The notes: generated by a model not told the origin, from the sequence alone. Numbered from the stretch's first letter, positions 27,507 to 36,491 are shown. The stretch is 64,000 bases of DNA from Anaerotignum sp. MSJ-24 (GCF_018918145.1 NZ_JAHLPX010000002.1:33099-97098); one strand, 5' to 3'. Program-made: numbers and translations.

Positions 27507-30362
27507 TCATTTATGTTTTTTATCTTCGTCTTTCGTTCCTTCATTCAATGTTGTTACAATAACCTCAACATTTATGGGCTTTGCTATATATCCGTTCATA
27601 CCGGCATCGCGACAGCGTTTTCTGTCCGAAGCAAATGTATTAGCTGTCATTGCAAAGATAGGTATTCCGTTATCAGGTTGGTTGCTGTTACGGATAGTCT
27701 TTGTTGCCTCAACACCGTCCATAACCGGCATCTGCATATCCATGAATATAGCAAAATACTCATCAGGCTTTGAATTATTGAAACGATCTACCGCAATAGC
27801 ACCGTTTTCTGCCCAGTCAACCGTCAAGCCGATACTCTGAAGAAGCTCTGTTGCGATTTCAGCATTAAGTTCATTATCCTCTACCAGAAGAACCTTTTTG
27901 CCCGTAAATTTTTCATAAATATCAGTTTCGTTTTCGGCAGGATTTAATATATCCTCTATCTGCTCTTTTGTTGCCTGCATGAAAGGAATTTCAACAACGA
28001 ATGTTGAACCTTCCCCGAGCTTACTCTTTATTGATAATGTCCCGTTCATAAGCTCGGTAAAGCCTTTAACAACCGACATACCAAGACCGGTTCCCTGTAT
28101 TTTGGAAACACGGCTGTCCTCCGCTCTTACGTAATCCTCCGTTATATGGCTTACAAAATCCTCAGTCATACCTATTCCGTTATCTTTGCAGATAAATTTA
28201 CATCTCAAATCCGGAGAACATTCAAGACTTACGTTTATTGTTCCTCCGTCTTCTGTATACTTTATTGCATTGGAAACAATATTAATTATTATCTGGCTGA
28301 ATCGGTTGGAATCTCCGATAACAACAAAATTATCGCAGTTGTATTTTACATTAAGCTTCTGTTCTTTTTTATCCGCGAGTGGTTTAAGTATATCCGTACT
28401 CTGTCTTACGCATTCGGTAACATTAAACGGAGTATTTACCAATTCCATATGTCCATGCTCAAGCTGATTTACATCAAGAATCGAATTAATAAGCACCAAA
28501 AGATAATTACCTTCCGATGTTATACTGTCGAGAGCCTCTGACAATCTAGGCATATCATTTTTATATTTCTGTGCAATCTGAGTCATTCCGAGCACAACAT
28601 TAAGAGGAGTTCGTATGTCATGGCTCATTTTCGAAAAAAATTCATTTTTGGCCTCTGTCGCCACTTCTGCATCATTAAGCGCAACAGCAAGCTTTTTTGA
28701 AATTTCCGTCTGGATATTTTTGCTTTTTACCGACTGGAAATACAAAACAATCAGGAATATTATCAACAATACAACCGCAACAATTATAATGAATACAGTC
28801 GGATGGTCAAACAGATATTCAATAGGTGTAGTCGTTGATGCTTCTTCAACATATGACTGAACAATTTCAGATCTTATATCAGCAGAAACCAATGAAAGCG
28901 TTTTTGACCAGATACCGTAAAAATTATAATCAACATTTGCATTTATGCCCATACATAAATCAAACTCTACTCCCGGAACAATGTCAACTCTCAGTCTGTT
29001 CTGAACATCATCGCGTGCAAGTCTTTGTGCAGTATAGGTAGGAAGCAAAGCACCGTCAACCTTTCCGGAAACTATCTGCTGTATACACCGGTCCGTGCTT
29101 GTAACGCTGACTATTTCCACATCAGGCCAATTTGATGATAAAATTTCTTTGACATCAACATTATTGTCAAGCACTGCAATTTTTTTAATCTTTCCCGATG
29201 CACCTCTGCTGCGCAGTACCGATACGGAGCTTGTAAGATAAGGATCAGTAAATTTATATTTAAACTGATTGTCGTCTATGTAATCACATTCGGAATCAAT
29301 CCATATGTCGGCCTTGCCATTTAAGATAATGTCCATATACTCCTGTCGGCTGGCAACCGGCATTATTTCATATTTAAGTCCGAGTTTTTCAGCCGTTGCG
29401 ATAAAAATTTCAGCATCAATTCCCGATGCGGTTCCGTTATCAAAAAACGAATATGGCTTTCTATCGGGATTCATAACGGCAGTAATAACTGTACCGTCGG
29501 CAATGAGTTTATCAAGCAATGCCTGTTCATCATTAGTAAATTCAATACTGGCGTTTTGTGTTCCGTAATATCTATTATAAAGATCAACTCTCCAGTTAGG
29601 ATTTTCGACATTCATTCTGTCTATCGCATCATCTATTTTATCAATAAGAGCCTGATCCTCTTTTCGAGCCATAATGTAATAAGGTGTCTGTCCGAAGTTC
29701 TCAATGATACGTTCATCCTCCGGTGTACATATATAGCTGTTGACAATTGCGTCAATCTCATTATCTATAAGAGCCTTAGAAAGCTCGGTCTGTGTTTCAT
29801 AGTATTTTATTTCATAAGTAAAGCCCTTTGATTCAGCCCATTCAAGAAACTGCGGATTATATGTATGTTTTGCAAGCAGACCGATACGCAGCCCGTTATA
29901 TGTTGAATAATCGCCTTCCACAACTTTGTCATTTCCGACTTTAACATTCATACATGTTGTGGCCGTAATTGACAGGTGCTTTGAAATTGCAAATTCACTT
30001 TGTCTTTCCGGTGTACTTCTTGCCGCAGTATATATATCAAGCTCACCATTTCGGAGCATATCTACACATTCGTTTGCTGTCTTGTCGTATCCGACATAGG
30101 AAAATGTACATTGCATATATTTTGACAAATTCTGCATCATTTCGTATCCGTATCCATAACGCATACCGTTTTTGTCTTGCATATTAAAACAATCAAATGC
30201 ATAAAAAGCCACCTTATAATCAGGCGTTTCCTCTTTGGGTACATTAGCCGCATATGCCGTATTTGCAAGCATGCATATCATCATTAATACAGAAACAAAA
30301 GATGTTAATATATGTTTAATTATGCCTTTCTGTTTTTTATTAATACACACGTTTGCAATCAT
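27507..30362 (-). CDS. Hybrid sensor histidine kinase with two periplasmic-binding-type sensor domains
   Basis: The 951-residue protein contains a signal/transmembrane segment (about 14-38), two consecutive SBP_bac_3-like solute-binding domains (about 48-270 and 290-510), a transmembrane helix (about 527-550), a HisKA domain with the phospho-histidine in MSHDIRTPLNVVLG (H about 579), a HATPase domain (about 680-800; DNGIGM, GTGLGMSVV) and a receiver domain (about 825-945; phospho-Asp in FMDMQMPVMDG, about 870). It resembles EvgS/BvgS-like sensors without an Hpt domain. The duplicated sensors suggest amino-acid or small-solute detection. No partner regulator lies adjacent. Confidence 0.93.
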   Translation of the reverse strand: MIANVCINKKQKGIIKHILTSFVSVLMMICMLANTAYAANVPKEETPDYKVAFYAFDCFNMQDKNGMRYGYGYEMMQNLSKYMQCTFSYVGYDKTANECVDMLRNGELDIYTAARSTPERQSEFAISKHLSITATTCMNVKVGNDKVVEGDYSTYNGLRIGLLAKHTYNPQFLEWAESKGFTYEIKYYETQTELSKALIDNEIDAIVNSYICTPEDERIIENFGQTPYYIMARKEDQALIDKIDDAIDRMNVENPNWRVDLYNRYYGTQNASIEFTNDEQALLDKLIADGTVITAVMNPDRKPYSFFDNGTASGIDAEIFIATAEKLGLKYEIMPVASRQEYMDIILNGKADIWIDSECDYIDDNQFKYKFTDPYLTSSVSVLRSRGASGKIKKIAVLDNNVDVKEILSSNWPDVEIVSVTSTDRCIQQIVSGKVDGALLPTYTAQRLARDDVQNRLRVDIVPGVEFDLCMGINANVDYNFYGIWSKTLSLVSADIRSEIVQSYVEEASTTTPIEYLFDHPTVFIIIVAVVLLIIFLIVLYFQSVKSKNIQTEISKKLAVALNDAEVATEAKNEFFSKMSHDIRTPLNVVLGMTQIAQKYKNDMPRLSEALDSITSEGNYLLVLINSILDVNQLEHGHMELVNTPFNVTECVRQSTDILKPLADKKEQKLNVKYNCDNFVVIGDSNRFSQIIINIVSNAIKYTEDGGTINVSLECSPDLRCKFICKDNGIGMTEDFVSHITEDYVRAEDSRVSKIQGTGLGMSVVKGFTELMNGTLSIKSKLGEGSTFVVEIPFMQATKEQIEDILNPAENETDIYEKFTGKKVLLVEDNELNAEIATELLQSIGLTVDWAENGAIAVDRFNNSKPDEYFAIFMDMQMPVMDGVEATKTIRNSNQPDNGIPIFAMTANTFASDRKRCRDAGMNGYIAKPINVEVIVTTLNEGTKDEDKKHK

Positions 30363-30494
30363 ACACCTTTCCCCTTAATAAAAATTGTAAATACACAATA
30401 TAATTATTTATTATACACTTATATATTTCTATGTCAATTTATGCCAACCAATTAATTAAATAAAACAAATGCTACTATTATTGTATATATTACC

Positions 30495-30945
30495 TGTAAA
30501 CAGTCTATGATTCTTTTAACGACATTTCATTCTTTATGTAGTCTTCTTCCAGTTTATTTTTATGTATTCCTTTATAATCTTTTAATTCTTTCCTGCTGTA
30601 TCTGCATAGTATCATCTACACCTGAAATTTCTGTTTATGTATTTATGCTTTTAATTTGCATGCCTATTGAATATCATTAGTGCAATCTTACTTTTGAGTG
30701 TCCCTACAAATTGTGATACACTCATATACGGTGGTAAGCTTACTAACATATGTATGTGGTCTGGGCATGCTTCTGCTGCTATTATCTCTACTTTTAATTC
30801 ATTACATATTTTGCAGTATTGCTCCTATATCACGTTTTAATTCCTTATAGATTATCTTTCTTCTATACTTCGGTGCAAATATCACGTGATATTCACATCT
30901 GTATGTTGAATGTGCTGTATGTCTTATTTCACTTTTCTTGTAAAA
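30495..30945 (-). pseudogene. Decayed IS200/IS605-family TnpA (Y1 transposase)
   Basis: Read over several frames, the minus strand encodes EIRHTAHSTYRCEYHVIFAP, KYRRKIIYKELKRDIGAILQ, then after a shift ELKVEIIAAEACPDHIHMLV, SLPPYMSVSQFVGTLKSKIA, NRHAN, then INRNFRCR-stop-YYADTAGKN-stop-KIIKEYIKNKLEED and YIKNEMSLKE. This is a nearly complete IS200-type transposase with at least two in-frame stops and frameshifts. The HUH motif is preserved as DHIHM. AAGGAGG lies upstream at about 30950. The element is dead, but sits immediately beyond the terminator of the Cas12f-linked array. Confidence 0.85.
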
Positions 30946-31073
30946 ACCTCCTTGATTCCTATATGTGATGCGGTGGCTAAACCTTCACTTATACTATCAC
31001 GGAGGCTTTTATTTACCAAGGTATTTTTATCTACCCATGGCAGAACCAGTGGTTTATTCATGCTATAAGCGCC

Positions 31074-31113
31074 AAAAATACCCTCCTTACTGGTTTGTCC
31101 AGTAAAGAGGGTA
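31074..31113 (-). terminator. Terminator beyond the Cas12f-linked CRISPR array
   Basis: TACCCTCCTTACTGG (31079-31093) pairs with CCAGTAAAGAGGGTA (31099-31113) with one mismatch and a 5-base loop. On the minus strand the tail is TTTTT. It lies just past the trailer end of the array and supports minus-strand transcription of the array. Confidence 0.75.
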
Positions 31114-31185
31114 CATATCACTAACGGCTAAATACCACTTTGTATGCAAACTGAGAAAATCATTCAGACTTTCCCTTTTAATTTT

Positions 31186-31284
31186 AATATATTGATTATA
31201 TTTATGCAAATTACAACAGAGCCTGAGGTATCTACGTCCCGAACGCTGAGCTCCTTTCATTACATGTAAATAGCAAGTTGCGAC
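31186..31284 (-). repeat. Two decayed repeats at the trailer end of the array
   Basis: Segments ending at 31217 (GCAAATTACAAC) and 31284 (GCAAGTTGCGAC) resemble the repeat end GCAAATTGCGAC and fall in register: their ends are 67 and 66 bp apart from each other and from the next repeat, the same period as the array. They look like old repeats eroded by mutation. Confidence 0.5.
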
Positions 31285-31318
31285 AATCTGAAATGTATGA
31301 AGCAATGATAGAATTAAT

Positions 31319-32292
31319 TTTTAATTCCATGCACCTACGTAAATTGCGACGTACGTAATAAGGATGATGCACTAAACATATTTAATTTTTAATTCCATGC
31401 ACCTACGCAAATTGCGACGTAAATATTTTTCATTATCTGTCTTGTCAGAATTCTTTTCATCCCATGCACCTACGTAAATTGCGACTTGTGGTTGTTTTAT
31501 GTCGAGTAAAAATCTCATGTCTTTTCATTCCATGCACCTACGCAAATCGCGACAATCCATACTTTACAATTTGCTTGCTTTGAGGGCTTTTCATTCCATG
31601 CACCTACGCAAATTGCGACGATGTCAGCATACAGTCCGACGCCGATATGGCGTATTTTCATTCCATGCACCTACGCAAATTGCGACCTTAGGATAAAATG
31701 TTGCATTGACGTATGTAACAATCTTTTCATCCCATGCACCTACGCAAATCGCGACTGTCACGCCACATGTCTGCTTCAGTGCTCATGCTTTTTTCATCCC
31801 ATGCACCTACGCAAATCGCGACTCAATAACATGGCCTTTTAAGCTGTCTGAATAACCATTTTCATCCCATGCACCTACGCAAATCGCGACTTAATATTCT
31901 GCATAAAAGCGGGAAATTCTTTGTCTTTTCATCCCATGCACCTACGCAAATCGCGACAAAAGCGTGCTGCTGAATTAGATTTTAACGACATCTTTTCATC
32001 CCATGCACCTACGCAAATCGCGACACTTACTGGTACTGTATCAAAAAAAAGGTTAGTGCGTTTTCATCCCATGCACCTACGCAAATCGCGACTGGGCGGA
32101 CATACCCGGCATTTATGTGAGAATCGAATTTTCATCCCATGCACCTACGCAAATCGCGACGCTTCTGTACCTAAAAACGGTAAATCCGCATCACTTTTTC
32201 ATCCCATGCACCTACGCAAATCGCGACGTAACAGTTGACACATCAATTTATAAAGTCATCTTTTCATCCCATGCACCTACGCAAATCGCGAC
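31319..32292 (-). CRISPR. CRISPR array of 15 repeats linked to the Cas12f-like nuclease
   Basis: Fifteen 32-bp repeats are separated by 33-37-bp spacers. In transcript orientation (minus) the repeat begins GTCGCGATTTGCGTAGGTG and ends CATGGGATGAAAA. The nine repeats nearest 32292 are identical; the six at the left end carry substitutions, so the leader is at the right, next to the nuclease gene. Minus-strand transcription agrees with the gene direction, the anti-repeat position and the terminator at 31074. All spacers appear distinct. No cas1, cas2 or cas4 is adjacent. Confidence 0.95.
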
Positions 32293-32325
32293 AGCAAAGC
32301 ACAACATTTTGTAATGTACGATACC

Positions 32326-32354
32326 ATATATTGCACAGCAATGTTACTTTTCAA
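32326..32354 (-). promoter_or_regulatory. Putative leader promoter of the 15-repeat array
   Basis: On the minus strand TTGAAA (32349-32354) and ATATAT (32326-32331) are 17 bp apart, with a start expected about 25 bp before the first repeat. The -10 is only moderate. Confidence 0.4.
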
Positions 32355-32409
32355 GAAAAGCTCGGCACAATCAAATTAATTATCGGCGCAAATGCAATGT
32401 GAGCTTACG

Positions 32410-32570
32410 GTTCGCACTTGTTCGCAACTTATGTAGATGCACGGTTTTATGAGTGGATATTGCAAAAATACTTAAATTTCTTTTTACACCCTCATATTTC
32501 GGACGTGAAATCGCCCGCAGACAGTAACAAAAACAGTTAATTTAGTTTTTATGGTGTTACTGCTGTGTTA
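32410..32570 (-). ncRNA. Putative tracrRNA with anti-repeat
   Basis: The minus-strand transcript of 32421-32444 (CCGTGCATCTACATAAGTTG then CGAA) pairs with the first 24 bases of the crRNA repeat: 22 of 24 positions pair, including five G-U, with two mismatches. Upstream of it the same transcript can form CGGGCG/CGTCCG and GTAAC/GTTAC hairpins. The location between nuclease gene and array, and the size of about 140-160 nt, match tracrRNAs of type V-F systems. The exact ends are not determinable by eye. Confidence 0.75.
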
Positions 32571-32574
32571 TAAA

Positions 32575-33858
32575 TTATTTTTTTACAAAATCAGTTGAAA
32601 GTGCTATATTTCGTGCAGCATTAAAATCGGCATTCGCTGTATATCCGCATGCTTTGCATTCAAATTCAGACTGGCTTTTTCGTTGGCCTTCTTCCCAATG
32701 ACCACATTGTGAGCATATCTGTGATGTATGATACGGATTAACTTTTCTGACAACAATCCCATACATTTCCGCCTTATATTCTATTTGTTGCTGTAATTCA
32801 TAATATGACCAGTTTCTTAAAATATACTCTGAACCATTATTCTTATAGTCAGACAAATCTTCCACATTAATATACTTTGCATTGTTTTTTACAGCGAAAT
32901 CAACTACTCTTCTGCTAATCATGTGATTATAAGTCTGGACAAAGTTTCTTTCTCTCTTAGATAGTTTATCTAACGGAGCTAACTTTTTCTTTCTTCCATG
33001 TCCGCCGTTAGTGTCCCTAAGTTTCCTTTGAAGTCTCTTTTTTTCAGATTGAAGCTGAGTTCGTATTCGCAAAAATTCATTAGCCGAGCCGATAGATTTT
33101 TTAATATACCGGCTGTTATTTAATGCACAAACAGCAGGAATCGCAATACCGAGGTCTACTCCGACAACAACATCTTCTTTTAATTCTATCTGTTTTTCCG
33201 GAATATTAATAGCAAGATATAACATAATCTTATTGTTTACTATTTGAATTGATGAATCAAGCTTTTTATAGTTCTCATCAAAAACACGCTCTAATTCAGC
33301 CCTGATTGCTGCAGATTTATGAGGATTTCCCAGAACAACTTCAAAAACACATATATTAGCCAGCTTCATATATATTTTCAAATCTTCACTGTACAGATTC
33401 TCAGAAAGTTCTTTGTTATCAGCATAATTATGATAAAATTCATATTTCTGTTTAATCCACATAGGTGCATCTAACCTTCTGCATGCAAGTGCAACTTTCC
33501 CTTTGAAAAGACCGTCTTTTTTCTGTTTACTCAAATCACTGATTGCATGTTGACCTAATGCACTGGCTTGCGGAATTCCTTTTATAAAGTTAATCTTTCC
33601 GTATTCATAAAGACTATAACTCGGATCATCTTTTTTAGGATTTCTTTCACCAATCAATGTCAATTTTGCAAGTTCTTCTTTTGAAGCACCAAGTAAAATA
33701 GCTGTATATCTTCTACTGATAAATATGTTATAGGCTTTATTCTGTGCATAAATACCATCTCTCAGTATTTTATAAACTCTGTCTACTTCCTTTTTAGCCT
33801 CTTCCTTACTCATTCCTTCAGCGCAAGGTACAAGTTGAAGTTTTCTTGTTAAGACCAT
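32575..33858 (-). CDS. Compact Cas12f-like (type V-F) RNA-guided nuclease
   Basis: The 427-residue protein has a split RuvC domain with the three catalytic acids visible: D235 (VVGVDLGIAIPAV), E333 (INVEDLS) and D411 (ANADFNAARNIA). A four-cysteine zinc finger (CSQCG...CKACG) sits between RuvC II and III. The segment GGHGRKKKLAPLDKL...NFVQTYNHMISR and RNWSYYELQQQIEYKAE resemble compact Cas12f1 proteins such as the 422-residue AsCas12f1 more than IS605 TnpB. A tracrRNA candidate and a CRISPR array follow on the same strand. AAAGGAGG precedes the ATG. The alternative, a domesticated TnpB, is less likely given the anti-repeat. PAM and activity are unknown. Confidence 0.87.
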   Translation of the reverse strand: MVLTRKLQLVPCAEGMSKEEAKKEVDRVYKILRDGIYAQNKAYNIFISRRYTAILLGASKEELAKLTLIGERNPKKDDPSYSLYEYGKINFIKGIPQASALGQHAISDLSKQKKDGLFKGKVALACRRLDAPMWIKQKYEFYHNYADNKELSENLYSEDLKIYMKLANICVFEVVLGNPHKSAAIRAELERVFDENYKKLDSSIQIVNNKIMLYLAINIPEKQIELKEDVVVGVDLGIAIPAVCALNNSRYIKKSIGSANEFLRIRTQLQSEKKRLQRKLRDTNGGHGRKKKLAPLDKLSKRERNFVQTYNHMISRRVVDFAVKNNAKYINVEDLSDYKNNGSEYILRNWSYYELQQQIEYKAEMYGIVVRKVNPYHTSQICSQCGHWEEGQRKSQSEFECKACGYTANADFNAARNIALSTDFVKK

Positions 33859-33940
33859 TTTTCTTACCTCCTTTCTTGTATGATATGTATTAATATAACA
33901 CAGTTATAAATTAAATTCAATTACATATTTTATCACACTT

Positions 33941-33972
33941 AAAAAGCGCAGCAATCATCACGACTGCTACGC
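33941..33972 (-). terminator. Terminator of the NfeD/SPFH operon
   Basis: GCGCAGCAATC (33946-33956) and GACTGCTACGC (33962-33972) pair fully if two G-U pairs are allowed; the minus-strand tail is TTTTT. Confidence 0.8.
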
Positions 33973-34003
33973 CCAAATCAAACCCTATTAAAACAAATCG
34001 GTT

Positions 34004-34939
34004 TTACTTATTCTCTTTTTCTTCCTTATCTTCCTTTATAAGCTCTTTAAACGATGTGGCAAGTCCTGCCATACCCTGAATTTCCGAAGGAATGATAATT
34101 TTTGTTGCCTTGCCGTCGGACATCTTCTGCAATGCCTCAAGGCTCTTTATCGCTATTACATTTGCTTCGGGAGATGCTGCATTGAGCATTTTAAGGCCTT
34201 CGGCTGTTGCGTTCTGTACCTTAAGAATAGCCTCTGCCTCACCTTCCGCACGTCTGATTGCGGCTTCCTTATCAGCCTCTGCCTTAAGAATTGCTGCCTC
34301 TTTATTTGCCTCTGCACGAAGTATTGCCGCCTCTTTTTCACCTTCCGCAACAAGGACTGCCGAACGCTTTTCACCTTCTGCCTGAAGTATTTTCTCTCGT
34401 CTTTCACGCTCTGCCTTCATCTGCTTTTCCATGGAATCCTGTATTTCCTTAGGAGGCATGATGTTTTTAAGCTCAACTCGATTTATTTTTATTCCCCATG
34501 CGTCCGTTGCCTCATCAAGTATTACTCGCATTTTTGAGTTGATAATATCTCTCGATGTAAGTGTCTGGTCAAGCTCAAGCTCACCGATTATGTTACGGAG
34601 AGTTGTTGCCGTAAGGTTTTCGATAGCCTTTATTGGATTATCGACACCATAGCAGTACAGCTTGGGGTCTGTTACCTGTAAATAAATAACCGTATCTATC
34701 TGCATTGTTACGTTATCCTTAGTAATAACCGGCTGAGGCGGAAAGTCCGCAACCTGTTCCTTAAGACTTATTTTCTTTGCAATCCTGTCAAGTATGGGAA
34801 TCGTTATATGCAGACCTGTGCTCCATGTTACATAGTATGCGCCAAGTCTCTCAACTACATATGCTCTTGCCTGAGGAACGATTTTAATGTTTGCCAAAAG
34901 AATGATGGCAATAATAATTATTAAGATTAAAATAAACAT
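34004..34939 (-). CDS. SPFH/stomatin-like membrane protein (QmcA type)
   Basis: The 311-residue protein has one N-terminal transmembrane helix (1-20), an SPFH domain (about 22-180; VVERLGAYYVTWSTGLHITIP, RNIIGELELDQTLTSRD), and an Ala/Glu/Arg coiled coil (about 180-250) typical of the stomatin/paraslipin group. It forms membrane microdomain scaffolds. It follows an NfeD gene, the standard partner. Unlike the SPFH protein at 2464 it has no zinc ribbons. Confidence 0.92.
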   Translation of the reverse strand: MFILILIIIIAIILLANIKIVPQARAYVVERLGAYYVTWSTGLHITIPILDRIAKKISLKEQVADFPPQPVITKDNVTMQIDTVIYLQVTDPKLYCYGVDNPIKAIENLTATTLRNIIGELELDQTLTSRDIINSKMRVILDEATDAWGIKINRVELKNIMPPKEIQDSMEKQMKAERERREKILQAEGEKRSAVLVAEGEKEAAILRAEANKEAAILKAEADKEAAIRRAEGEAEAILKVQNATAEGLKMLNAASPEANVIAIKSLEALQKMSDGKATKIIIPSEIQGMAGLATSFKELIKEDKEEKENK

Positions 34940-34983
34940 ATATATTTTATTCTCCTTTCAAGATTTTAATAAACACTAATTCA

Positions 34984-35436
34984 TCAAATTTTGCTGACAA
35001 TAAGCTTAACACCTTCTATTTTGAGTATGTTCACCTCGCTTCCTTCCGGAATGATTACATCCTCACTTACCGAACGGGCAGTCCAAAGCTTTCCGTCTGC
35101 CTTTACGGCGCCTGTTTCGGCAATATTATTTATTTCTTCCGTAACTATTCCGTGTGTACCTATCACTGCATCTGCGTTTGTGCTGACAATATGTTTATGT
35201 ATATGTCTGTTAACAAATGGCTTAAGTGCAATAAGAAGTATAACCGAAACCGCAACAAATATTATAGACTGAACGGCAAACGATATTCCCGCAAGGGCGG
35301 CGAGCCATGCCGCGAATGCACCGGCACAGAACCATATTGACACAAGTGTCCCTGTTGTTACTATCTCAATAAAAAGAAAAACAATCAATGCTATTATCCA
35401 AATTGTGGTCGGATTTAATGATGGCATATAAAACAC
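34984..35436 (-). CDS. NfeD family protein
   Basis: This 150-residue protein has two to three transmembrane helices (about 10-75) and a C-terminal OB-fold (IGTHGIVTEEINNIAETGAVKADGKLWTARS), the short NfeD1b-type architecture. NfeD proteins act with SPFH partners, here encoded 44 bp downstream. AGGAGG lies just upstream. Confidence 0.9.
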   Translation of the reverse strand: MFYMPSLNPTTIWIIALIVFLFIEIVTTGTLVSIWFCAGAFAAWLAALAGISFAVQSIIFVAVSVILLIALKPFVNRHIHKHIVSTNADAVIGTHGIVTEEINNIAETGAVKADGKLWTARSVSEDVIIPEGSEVNILKIEGVKLIVSKI

Positions 35437-35628
35437 CTCCTATAATATTTTCATTATATTTTATATCAGTTAAAATAGCAATGCAGTCAATAAAGGTTTC
35501 ATAAAAATTTAATTATTTTGTGTATTTATTCCAAAACATAACCCATTAACATTTTTAACATTATAGTCAACTCTAATATTCTTGATTTTTATTATTGATA
35601 TAGTGTAAACTTCATACAGGAGATTATT

Positions 35629-36468
35629 ATAAAGGAATTATATACAATATGTGAAGTTTCAAAGCTGATAGGAATATCATCACAGACTTTAAGATATTAC
35701 GACAAAATAGGTGTTGTCAAGCCTGCCTTTGTGAACGAAGCAACTGGTTACAGGCGTTATACCTACGACCAGATTAACTACATCGACAGAATTAAATATT
35801 TACAGGATTTCGGTCTTTCTCTGGACGAGATACGCTCTTCGCTGGAAAGCAACTCAGTTGACGACCTTGTGGAAAAGCTGGAAAAGCATACTTTAACAAT
35901 AGATGCGGAAATAAAAAGGCTTACGGAAATAAAAAACGACATATGCAGCTATATAAAATATTACAGACATACGGACGACTGCGGTTTTAATTCTCTGCCG
36001 TTTCGCGATAAAAGACCGGACACATATGTACTTGCCGAGCCTGTAAATTCAAATGAACCCATATACGGCTATGCCGGATACCGGCTTACGCAGAAAAAGA
36101 ATTCGGCAGAATTTAAAAACTGCCGCTTTATAAGGCAGAACGGATATATTCTTGATTATAAATCACTTATAGAAGGAAAAATAGTTCCGACACATTACTA
36201 CATATATATGAAGGAAAAACCGCAGGAGAAGCACGACGGAATAATAAAAATTCCTGCCGGAAACTATTTCTGTCTGCGTTCAAAAATACTCAGCGACGGG
36301 CTTTCGGATTCACCCGAGCTTATAAAAAATGCCGCCGACAAAATATGGGACGACATAAACTCTCCTCCGATAGTAATAGCCGATGAATATGAGGATAATT
36401 TCAACAGCTTTAATAACTGCATATATGAGATACAGATACATATGCCGAAAGATAAAAACAGAGAATAA
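35629..36468 (+). CDS. MerR family regulator with an ATA at the expected start
   Basis: Read from 35629 the frame gives 279 residues: a MerR helix-turn-helix (KELYTICEVSKLIGISSQTL, RYYDKIGVVKPAFVNEATGY), a dimerisation coiled coil (about 80-115) and a C-terminal GyrI-like effector domain. The MerR domain is complete only if translation begins at 35629, where AGGAG (35618-35622) is six bases upstream; but the codon is ATA (preceded by ATT), not ATG, GTG or TTG. The first conventional start, GTG at 35731, removes most of the DNA-binding domain. Either a rare ATA start is used, or a point mutation has damaged the gene. Confidence 0.75.
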   Translation: MKELYTICEVSKLIGISSQTLRYYDKIGVVKPAFVNEATGYRRYTYDQINYIDRIKYLQDFGLSLDEIRSSLESNSVDDLVEKLEKHTLTIDAEIKRLTEIKNDICSYIKYYRHTDDCGFNSLPFRDKRPDTYVLAEPVNSNEPIYGYAGYRLTQKKNSAEFKNCRFIRQNGYILDYKSLIEGKIVPTHYYIYMKEKPQEKHDGIIKIPAGNYFCLRSKILSDGLSDSPELIKNAADKIWDDINSPPIVIADEYEDNFNSFNNCIYEIQIHMPKDKNRE

Positions 36469-36491
36469 AAACATAAATATGGAGAAAAGCT

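Noticed and set aside
30924..31121. 65-residue open frame beside the array
   Set aside because: It overlaps the array terminator hairpin and the upstream end of the IS remnant, has no family resemblance and no ribosome binding site.
31319..32292. Plus-strand transcription of the 15-repeat array
   Set aside because: The eroded repeats lie at the left, the terminator U-run is on the minus strand, the anti-repeat must be co-oriented with the array, and the nuclease gene is minus. All point to minus.
31499..32314. Short open frames across the first array
   Set aside because: Their products are periodic translations of the repeat (HPMHLRKSR, SSHAPTQIAT) and have no gene features.
32575..33858. 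Plain IS605 TnpB transposon nuclease
   Set aside because: The RuvC core alone would fit, but the adjacent array, the 22/24-base anti-repeat in the right place and strand, and AsCas12f1-like segments favour Cas12f. Residual doubt is kept in the confidence.
34004..35436. SPFH/NfeD pair as part of the same system as the SPFH/TIR pair
   Set aside because: It is 28 kb away, lacks zinc ribbons and has the common housekeeping SPFH/NfeD arrangement.
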